DNA of 64,000 bases, taken from positions 9,876,823 to 9,940,822 of the forward strand of contig JABAKD010000005.1 in NCBI GenBank assembly GCA_012845835.1, read 5' to 3'. Position numbers and translations under genes: made by a program. The notes beneath the pieces were generated by a model. That model did no database searches. It was given only the letters and a program-made list of their open reading frames with translations, and was not told the DNA's origin. Shown here piece by piece: positions 55,769 through 64,000 of this stretch (within the stretch, counting starts at the first letter, position 1; every line of letters starts with the position of its first letter). The DNA comes from Undaria pinnatifida. Its lineage: Eukaryota > Sar > Phaeophyceae > Laminariales > Alariaceae.

Positions 55769-57044
55769 CGACTTCAACTGCTTCGCTGTGTTCTGTGTGG
55801 TCATGATTGGTCGAGGAAAAATGTCGCCGTTCCTGATTGGTTGGCCGGCGGCGGACATGACACCTGAGTGAAACCAGACTGCAGCGATCTCGAAATGAGT
55901 CCCTGTGCCTGATAGATGCGGCGCAATTATAAAATCGCATTCGCTTGTATGTAAAGCTACGAACAGGCAACTTCTTCCACTGCGATGTGTGCGTCTGCGC
56001 TCTTTCTATGATATGATACCCACCGCCATCCAGCACATCCAGTTGGTACCTGGTGCTGGTGCATGATATCCTTGTGGTATTGCTAGTACCTGTGGTCCAC
56101 ACTTCTTGCATGCTTTGTTTCCGTGGGAACTCGTACGACCGTAAAGTGTAAAGTGTAAGTGTACTATTAATATGTGTGTACGGTACGGGAACTGTGTGTC
56201 TCTTACAATAACTTCTCCTTAATATGTTTACTCAGCCTCGTAGTTTGTGACCAACGAAGAACACAATTTCATGTATCTCCCTACCCTACTGCATGGACTT
56301 CATTGGGTAGAAAGAAACAAAGAAGCACGTACACAGACTGCTGCTGGGTATAAGTAGGTCCTGCTACGACCCGTGACCAAGAAGTACTCGTACGAAGCTC
56401 TCTCACTTGTCAGGCATTCACAGAACAGCGATAAGAAGAGCTGTGTTGTGTACACACAAAAGGGGAAGGGAGTAAGGACCTCCCCGCTAACTCGCCCACC
56501 CACTCACTGACTAACTCACCCGTTTGGTCCCCTTGTGCAGGCGCCATGAGCAGGTCTCTGGGCTCTCCGGGTAGGTATCGATCTCCTCCTCGACAACGAA
56601 GGGTAGTCCTGAAGCAGCGTTACCCATTCTTATTGGCACTCAAAACACTGCTGAAAATTATCGCGATCGGAGAGAAAAGAGATTTCGCTTCCTTGCTTTC
56701 TTCTTTGTCGAACCTCAAGACGGTCCGTCCGGCTCCTAAGCCGTATGTACTCACGGTTCCTCTGCTGCTGCACTGATGCGACTTAAGCTGCCGATCCACA
56801 CCCTTAAGGTGGTGCTTCTAAGTTCAAATTACGGGGCACCGCTGGGGTCCTTTGGTAGAGCTTCCAGCTTCTCGCTCGAACGGTTCTCGCAAAACGCAAT
56901 AGAAGGGGTTTCATGGTGACCTAAAGGCATTGTTAAGATGGGCCGACAAAAAGTTAAAAATGGATGAAACCAGGTCTGGGGGCCAGAGGCCAAAGACGGC
57001 TCTGTTTGGCTCGCAGGTCTGCAAGTGGTGGAGGAGGATCGTAG

Positions 57045-60000
57045 ATGTCACCCACGGTACCAGTGGCTCTGGCGGTAACCCTGCTCGCGGGTGGTGCTAC
57101 CGGCCTTGCAGTGCGTCCTGCTCTTCTCCCACAGTTCATCACCACCGCACGCGTATCGTCACATGCTCAAGGCCTCGCCGCAGAAGCTCGTGGGCGCTGG
57201 TACCGAGACAACAGCACCGACAAAGGCCCAAAAATGCGTTCGCTGCGGTGCAGCACAGGCTGGGCACCACAGCAATGTCGACGAAGCTTTGGTGGCCTGA
57301 TTAGGTCAGTTGACGCCTGTTGTGATCCCAGTTCAGTGCCAAGAAAGTGGAACGCGGCGCAATCCGTGTCTGTTCGGGAAACGTCGTTGAGAGGAGCGGG
57401 AGCGACCCTTTTGGCGATGAGTGCAGGGGGCGAAGGGGGAGGAGGGCCTCCGGTGGGGGGCTACCCCCCTCCTGAACACTTGCACGGTGTGTTTGCGGTC
57501 TATAAGCCGCAGGGTTTCTCCTCGGCGGATGTCGTGCAGAAAATCAAAGTGAGTACGTATACGTACCGCATCCTCCGTGTACAGCCTGCCAGGAATGGTA
57601 AGAACGAGCGCCAGCTTCTTTGTTAGTTCGTTCCATATATTACTTGTAATACTATGAATATGAAAAGCCAGGAACCAGGCTAAATTTTGCAGGAAAATAA
57701 GAAATTCGAGGTCGTCATCCTGAAATTAGTGTTGAACACACCCGTTCTCTAGTAGGAACCCCAGCCTGGATCAGTCTTCCTGTTTCTTGTTGGTTATAGG
57801 CACCCTGTCCCGGCGCTGCTGTATCTGGTATACACGAACCAGTGCCAGTCTACAAGAATACAAAAACTGCATACCGGGGTATTATACTGGTACATATGTC
57901 GTAACAGACTACTTGTATGTAGCTGGGGCTTGGGTATACTGCCCGTATACTGGGGCAGCCAGTACCAGCGTACTCTTTGGTTCGCAGTGCTCACAGTCTC
58001 GTGACGTCCGACATACCTGAGTATGCCCCAGTACTCGCCGTATCAACAGCCTATTAATAGAATTTCTTACGATTAGTAGATCCCAGTACTCGCAGTATCA
58101 AACCTCGAAAAATACTCAGTGCACAACTACAACGCCATGCTTTCCTATATGTGGACGGACAAGGGTCGATATGTCTATACTCGTGTTACTATTCAGCCGT
58201 GTGACCAAGAGGGCCTCATCTCCACCAAATATCTCGTCCCCCCCTCCCCCCCCCGGACTTTGGTATAATTAGCTGGTAACGAGAAAACGATCGCTATCCT
58301 AGGAGATCGATGATAGCCACAGACGGCCAAAGAGGAAGAAGATAAGATAACCATTTTTTTTAGGTAATACATGGGAGAACCGCACTAAGCGCCCCAAAAT
58401 GTGTCTCTACTAGGAGCAGGAGTAGGAACGGTGCTCCGGCTCGAAAGGCATGCGTGGTCAATAGCCAAACGACTAAGTCGAGCAACAACTGAGTGCGCCC
58501 TATACCCCCCCCGTTCTCCCCCAACCCACCACCCTCCTCACTTTCCCCTCTGCCCCCCTTCCTCCCCCAACCAACCACCCCCCTCACTTCCCCGTCTCCC
58601 ACCCCCCACCCCCCTCTTCCCTTGCCCCAAAGAGCATTTTGACGAAGGGAGTTCGAGACGAAATTCAAGCGAAGCTGGCCTTGGAGGAGGCGGCTTCTCC
58701 GACCACCGACGTCGGTGCCGACGAGGGGGCGCCAAACGCTGGTAACGGTAAGGGTAGGGAATGCGGGACGCGCGCAACGGTAGAGGGGACCGTTGACGGG
58801 GTGCTACGATAGGGATTATTATCACCTTTTGGTCGAAAATCTTTTCCATGGCTTTTCACGGGTCATGATCCGGCCCGCGGGCCGGATTTTAGAAGGTACT
58901 TCAAGTATCCGCGGATCGAGTCCGGTCGGTCAGGAGGTGTTGGAATCTCACGGGTCGAGTGGGGTCGGGTCGGGAGGTTTAAGCCGCCTTTACCGCAATT
59001 CTGGCTTAAGATGTAGGGTTAAGTATGGAAATCGCGGGATTTGGTTCGGCCCACGTGTGCTTCCAGTATCATGAGACGGAAAATGTCGAAAACTGCCCCC
59101 AAACAGTCCGTTAGACCCTAACGCCAACCCCAACCCCAACCCCAACCCTGCCCGTAGAACTTTGTCCGGAAAAAATCGTTTTTTTTTTTTTTCTTGCTGA
59201 AAATTTGGTCGACCACATTAAAACTCATACCGGTTTATCAGAATATGCCCCGATTCCAATACTTTATCCTAGATAGTAATCTAAACGTGTCGTAAAAGGC
59301 TACAGGGAGGTTTTGCTGATGCTACGGGTCGGCCCGGGTCGCCCTGGCCCAATCCGACCCGCGAGACGGGATTTACCTGACCCGTGAAAACGTCCTGAAA
59401 ATATGTTTCAGACTGACGGGACTCCTCAATCGAGGAAAGATACTGCCAGTGCCCAGCGTCGTGTTTTATCGTATTTGTTCTTGGACACCTAGCCCCGTGG
59501 GAATGTCCATCAGATTGCACTGGATTCGATGCGAGTCGACGAGGGAACGAAGGGCTGATGAAGTATTTTCGTGACGAAAAAGAAGGCATGTACCGTCTAC
59601 GGAAGGCGGGGAGAGGAGCCTTGTTGGTGCCCCTGGATCTGAGTTTCGTCTAGGGAGGGAGAAGGAGAAGGAAAAAGTGCGAACTTAATACCGCTAGATA
59701 AGATGAGGAAACAAAAATTACAAAAAAAAGCGTCGTTTTTTTTTTGGAAGTCGTTTTTGGGTAGAGGTTTCAGAGCCCATTTTTTGGCCGAAAACGTTTT
59801 GTGGTTGGCGGAGCTCCTCTGTCGAGGAGCTACCGAATATCGTTGGAGTACGCTTTCTGTTTTTTGTTTCACGTATTTTTCGTTGGATTTTGCGTTTTGA
59901 AAGTCGTTGGAGAGTGCCGTTTGGGTGTGTTTTCCCATATTTTTCTTTTTATGCTGTTTATTAAAACTCGTTGGAGAGTGCCGTTCGTGTTTCCCCGTAT

Positions 60001-63000
60001 TTTTCGTTTGTCGCTGTTCTCATCAAAACTCGTTGGAGAGTACCGTTTGTGTGTGTTTTCCCACGTTTTTCGTTTCGTTTTGTTTAGTAAAGCTCGTTGG
60101 AGAGTGCTATTTGTGTTTTCGTGTGGTTTTCGTTTTTTTTTTTGTGTTTAATGACGCTTGTTTGAGGGTGCCATTTGTGTTTTCCCCATAGTTTTCGTTT
60201 AATTATGTTTATTAACACTCGCTGGAGTACCATGTATGTTTCCCGTACTTTTCGTTTTATTGCGTATATTAAAACCCGCTGGAGTACATATTATTCCTGT
60301 TTTTTTCCCCATATTTTCGTTTTTGTTGTGTTTATTAAAACTCGCTAGAGAGTACCACTTGTGCTTTCTCATATGTTTCGTTATATTGTGTTTATTAAAC
60401 TCGTTGTGGGAATCGTACCAGTTGTGTATTCCCATGTTTTTCGTTTTTATTGTGTTTGTTGGCACTCGCGGGAGTGCCATATATGTTTTCCATACTTTTC
60501 GTCTTATTCAAAAATATTTAGCACTCGCTGGAGTGCATACATACTTCGTAGTATACCATTTTTGTTTTTCACCATATTTTTCGTTTTTATTGTGTTTATT
60601 TTAAAGCTCGCTGAGAGTACCGTTTGTGTTTTGCCATATTTTTCGATTTGTATCCCAGGCCATAGGAATGTTCTCCCACTTGCACTGCCATTTTTGCTCA
60701 CGTCAGTATCGCTGGGTGAGGTATACATAACGCATCTCAATCAAGTGACGAAAAACGCTCGGACACATTAGTCCTGGAAGTGCTCTCTGGGTCGCGCCTT
60801 CGTTTTTTGTCGAGGCCATTTCTTTTTTTGTGTAGAGTACGGAACTCCTCAAGGGAGGAACCTCAATAACTTCATGTGCGCCTCCCCTACCCCCCCGTAG
60901 CATTTGCTAGATGATTAAGATCTCCCACCCGGTAGCATAAGCTATATATAGATCATACAGATCATAGAGATATTTTCCGGAAACATCTAGGTCATCGGGT
61001 GGGGTTCGGGGATCTTTGTCCGACGCATGAAATGGTCGGAGCGCGCCGCTTGTGTTTTCATAAAAAAACTGAAAAACGTCAGCTGTGAGTACGATAGTTT
61101 GAATGGTCGAAAATTGTTGTGAAGCATCGTACGCTAGAGACTGAACTATAAACTCGTTGGGGCTGCTGGTCGGTGTTACCTACCGGGTCGCTTGCGCAGT
61201 GACATAATTATGCTTTCTCTAGTTTCCAATACTCTCCTTCCACCTGTTCAACTCGCGGCACCCCCGGTATTATTCCAAGCTAACCACGCACACATCCCAA
61301 TGGGGAAGCTTGTTTTGTTACGAGTTCTTGCTTGATTTTTTTTATCCTCAGGCGGATGATGGGGCAAAGTGAAGAAGCTTCGAGCTCAACACACTTCCTC
61401 GTGTTTTCGTGCATGTCGTGTGTCCATTTTAAACTCCGTTGTATTCGCAATCCAGCTCTGTAGCTGGCGTATCCTTCGGTTCCGGTGGTAGCGACAGCGC
61501 GAGCTGTCATACGTTATTGTATGCCTGGTACCTATCGTGGGGTGTGGGTTTTTTCATGGGATTGAAGGCTTTCGTTTTTTTGTCAGAAAAAAATGGTTTG
61601 GGGGTAAAAGGTACCGAGCTCCTTGAGTTATGAACCCCAGAAAAAAAAAAGTGCGCGCAACACTTCTAGCGCAGTGTGCGTCTTTTTCTTGCTGCAAAAC
61701 TTGTCTCAGTCTAATTCCAATTAGTTTCCCCCCCAAAAAAATGGGTGCAACACCGGCCGGGTTAAAATCGTTCCACAACACTTTCCACATCTGTGTCTTG
61801 TGCCTTTTCAACTCGGTTGTAAAGTAACGCTCGCAGCCGCAGGAACAGCCTCGGGTGAAGCGCCGGCGGAGGCGGTGCCGGCGGAAGGGGGAGCGGGAGA
61901 GGGACCGAAAACGGCGGGAGACCCCTCGCAGAAGAAGAAACGCAAAGGTGGCACACAACGACGGCGGCAGGGACCTAAGGTGGGTGAGAAAGGCGGTACG
62001 GGGGGAGGGGTAGATGTGAGGGTGAGGAAGGGTAGGCGGGGCAAAGTGGCGGGGGGTAGGGGGGCGCTACCTGAACGAATGTTGTGTGTGTGCTCAATCC
62101 ACCCCCTCGAAGTTTTTGGGGGAATGTTTGATCCCTCAAGCCGCTCCCGAACGACTGGCTTAGGTAGCGCGGCGTTTCTGCCGTATTTTTTACCTTTTTG
62201 GGCATATGGCTTTTTGCTCAAAGTTATGCGTTTGAAATCGGACACCGAAGATTTCTTCCGCTGTTCATGATTTTTTTTTTTATATCAAATATGTGACGTT
62301 TGAGCTGATGTTACAGGCGGACGTCGGGGGGGGGGGGAGGGGGCGTTCTGGTTGAACCCGCTCGTACGGTGTAACCGAAGGACGCGATTATTCAGAATGT
62401 TCCCCACCGCCAACACCCACGCGATATTATTGAGCTCATACCTGTACTGCTGCTGTAGTGGAAAAAAAATCCAATTCTTGAGTGCCAGCAATTTGTCCCC
62501 GATCTGCGGGTGCAATTCGTTTGATTTTTTTTCTTAAGGCCAAAAGGTGTGTTTCGTTCCTCAAACAACAACTAAAAGGGACAACGTTTAATTCCTCAAA
62601 TACGATAATGACTTTGTTTTTTTGTTCAAAGTAAACCACAGCAGTAGACCAGCCTCTGTTGTAGGCCTATCATTTCGATAAGGGAAGGACCGTTTTCGCC
62701 CATATGGTCCAGTATAGTCACGGAACTATGCTGGTGAGGCGCTTGATGCCTCGAGAGCGATCTGATAATTACCTCTTCCCCTTGCTTCCGATCCTACTTG
62801 TCCGTCCACACCAGGATCGTTCGTGCAAGTATTGATAAGAATAAATAATGGTGTTGTTGATTTTCACCCTGGCAGCATCCATAGGAGTCGTATACGCTTA
62901 AAGGGCAACCTTTTTTTTTAACGAGCGGCAGGTGGGTGTATCACGCAGCGTGCAAAGATGAGTGTCGACCCAAAACAATTTATCGAACTCACAGGTAACG

Positions 63001-63810
63001 TGTTTATATATATATATATATATTTGTAAAACTGGCATTTCGAAGAAATGTGTGTGTGTGCGTGTTTTTTCAAATTTAACCCCCATTAGCGCTGCACCCA
63101 CGTTTTTTTTTTTTTTTTTTGGGGGGGGGCACTAGAAATTAGTGCAGGATAGTTCTTGCAGTATTGTAAAAGGGGTGCATTTGTTTTTTAGGGCCATCCC
63201 ACGCTAGCGGTGCAGCAGCAGATTCTAAGAAATTTCTGAGCTCCTAGCATGAGGAAGAGCTCAACATATCACCCCCGAAAGATGACTCGGAAGGCATTCG
63301 TTCGCGCAAACTCGACCAAGACTTGTGTGCGCTAGTCCTAAAACAAAAATACACATACTTATATCCTCCGACGGATGGGAAAACACAAAGCTTAAGCTCA
63401 CCACACTTCCACGTATTTTCATAACGCGTCGTTGTGTCGTTTTTAACTCGACTGTGTATGCACAATGCAGCGCTATTAACAGCTGACGTGTCCTTCATTC
63501 AGGTCACGGGGTAACGACAGCGCGAGCTCTCCCCTACCGGTGGTTCCCGTCACTGCTCCAGCAGTATTCGTAAAAGTATGCAACTACACCGATAGTTCCA
63601 CCATTGAGGAGCTCAACCGCTCACAAACACTTGGTCCGACCACCGCGGCCCCTCCCCTGGGATGCCCTCAAAAAACCTGCTTTATCGCGAATTCCGATTT
63701 TTGTTTTGCAGGTGAAGGTGGGGCACGGTGGCACTCTGGACCCCATGGCGACGGGAGTTCTAGTCATCGGGGTGGGGAGGGGGTGCCGGGAGCTGGGCAG
63801 CTATCTGAAG
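57045..63810 (+). CDS. TRUB: TruB-family tRNA pseudouridine synthase, 3' partial, four exons seen
   Basis: Exons are 57045-57548, 58633-58747, 61843-61979 and 63712-63810, all GT-AG and in phase, giving 285 residues to the last donor. TruB/Pus4 enzymes convert U55 of tRNA to pseudouridine. Motif I is [21 protein letters not shown] (148-168). Motif II is [14 protein letters not shown], with the catalytic aspartate at 262 in GTLDP, then [14 protein letters not shown]. Between the motifs, exons 2 and 3 encode [19 protein letters not shown] and a charged low-complexity stretch ([15 protein letters not shown]). Bacterial TruB has only a few residues there. The first roughly 145 residues precede the catalytic domain. 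They begin [20 protein letters not shown], a hydrophobic segment resembling a signal or organelle-targeting sequence. The start is the first ATG of the open frame, and upstream coding exons cannot be excluded. The gene continues beyond the window. Confidence 0.9.
58270..58515 (+). mobile_element. LINE-like 3' fragment (family E), copy in TruB intron 1
   Basis: GAGAAAACGATCGCTATCCTAGG, GCGCCCCAAAATGTGTCTCT, GGAACGGTGCTCCGGCTCG, and ACGACTAAGTCGAGCAACAAC lead to GAGTGCGCCC and a C-rich stretch up to the exon 2 acceptor. Confidence 0.65.
58860..59395 (+). repeat. GGGTC patches and family A left ends in TruB intron 2
   Basis: ACGGGTCATGATCCGGCCCGCGG and AATCTCACGGGTCGAG..GGGTCGGGTCGGG at 58860-58975, then CTACGGGTCGGCCCGGGTCGCC at 59318-59395. 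Two family A left-end fragments precede them: GACGCGCGCAACGGTAGAGG at 58767 and GGTGCTACGATAGGG at 58800. ACCCCAACCCCAACCC at 59125-59146 is TTAGGG-like but degenerate. Confidence 0.6.
59865..60650 (+). repeat. Minisatellite, about twelve units of 60 bp
   Basis: Repeated ACTCGTTGGAGAGTGCCGTTTGTGTTTTCCC followed by ATATTTTTCGTTTT and ATTGTGTTTATTAAA, with units drifting along the array. It is in TruB intron 2. The T-richness on the transcribed strand gives cysteine/phenylalanine-rich false frames. Confidence 0.85.
61345..61515 (+). repeat. Dispersed family G element, copy 3
   Basis: TATCCTCAGGCGGATGATGG, AAACTCCGTTGTATTCGCAATCCAGC and GGTGGTAGCGACAGCGCGAGCTGTC. It is in TruB intron 2. Confidence 0.6.
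63358..63570 (+). repeat. Dispersed family G element, copy 4
   Basis: CTTATATCCTCCGACGGATGGG, TTTTTAACTCGACTGTGTATGCAC, GTAACGACAGCGCGAGCTCTC and CACTGCTCCAGCAGTA. It is in TruB intron 3, about 140 bp before exon 4. Confidence 0.6.
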
Positions 63811-64000
63811 GTGTGAGCTCAATGTTTTTTTGCACTGCTGGTGTCATCTCGCCGATCGTTGATGTTGCCCGTGTGTTTGTTTGTGCCGTTTCTGTGGCTC
63901 AAAATTAGATCAACGACTGCTGTGTACCAAGGACAATTTTTCACCCCTACCCCCTTCATCACCGTCACTACATCCACCACTGTCAGCACGATTACAACCA
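63811..64000 (+). other. Start of the next TruB intron; nothing else seen
   Basis: It begins GTGTGAG after the exon 4 donor. T-rich then C/A-rich text follows with no exon. Confidence 0.6.

Larger units (their letters stand above)
53236..57044. other. Upstream of SCYL1 and TruB; no exon identified
   Basis: The missing first SCYL1 exon should be here, but no sequence could be matched to it. An open frame of 360 codons at 54448-55530 on plus has no recognisable domain and overlaps repeats. A short block (CAGCACATCCAGCTGGTACC) recurs at 54790, 54875 and 56035. At 56546 an ATG follows a CTTGTGCAG, and a GTAGGT lies 25 bases later, which could be an untranslated leader exon. Confidence 0.45.

Noticed and set aside
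56546-56776. Plus-strand frame MSRSLGSPGRY.. after a CTTGTGCAG
   Set aside because: No family similarity. It could be an untranslated leader exon of TruB, but nothing in the sequence proves it.
59801-60771. Cysteine- and phenylalanine-rich frames that look like membrane proteins
   Set aside because: They are periodic with the 60 bp minisatellite in TruB intron 2.
62285-62515. Minus-strand frame with [18 protein letters not shown], a possible exon
   Set aside because: No family recognised, no supporting neighbour exon, and it lies antisense in TruB intron 3.

Overview
This is a eukaryotic nuclear window: small exons with good splice sites sit in very long, repeat-filled introns. I place it, by inference only, in a photosynthetic stramenopile, most likely a brown alga. 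The reasons are the intron-rich genes, the C- and G-homopolymer-rich introns, the GGGTT and TTAGGG-like arrays, and the protein flavour. No sequence search was available to confirm this. Nearly all long open reading frames here are low-complexity or repeat shadows. The real coding sequence is short exons recognised by family motifs and checked by splice phase.

Five genes are supported. (1) At the left edge on + is the last transmembrane segment and C-terminus of an ammonium transporter (about 417-1405). (2) On - is a complete six-exon Rab18-like small GTPase (24840 down to 13442, 210 residues, all phases consistent). (3) Head to head with it on +, across a 462 bp shared upstream region, is the succinate dehydrogenase assembly factor SDHAF2 (25303-30365, four exons). 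(4) On - is a SCYL1-type pseudokinase with HEAT repeats (53105 down to 34299, sixteen exons, about 847 residues). Its first exon was not found. (5) On + is a TruB-family tRNA pseudouridine synthase (57045 onward, four exons seen). It runs off the right edge after the catalytic GTLDP motif.

The genes have unrelated housekeeping roles: nitrogen uptake, lipid-droplet/ER membrane traffic, complex II assembly, COPI/Golgi traffic and tRNA modification. I see no pathway cluster.

Between and inside the genes lies a dense repeat landscape. There are several short inverted-repeat element families, named A, B, C and D here, and one 744 bp element with TAA duplications typical of PIF/Harbinger. LINE-like 3' fragments end in poly-C rather than poly-A. 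There are several minisatellites, GGGTT and trinucleotide arrays, and palindromic AT-rich GATC-type patches. The most interesting recurring pattern is partial duplication of an exon together with its splice acceptor in a neighbouring intron. It is seen in three of the five genes, four times in all. One case keeps frame and could be a usable alternative acceptor.
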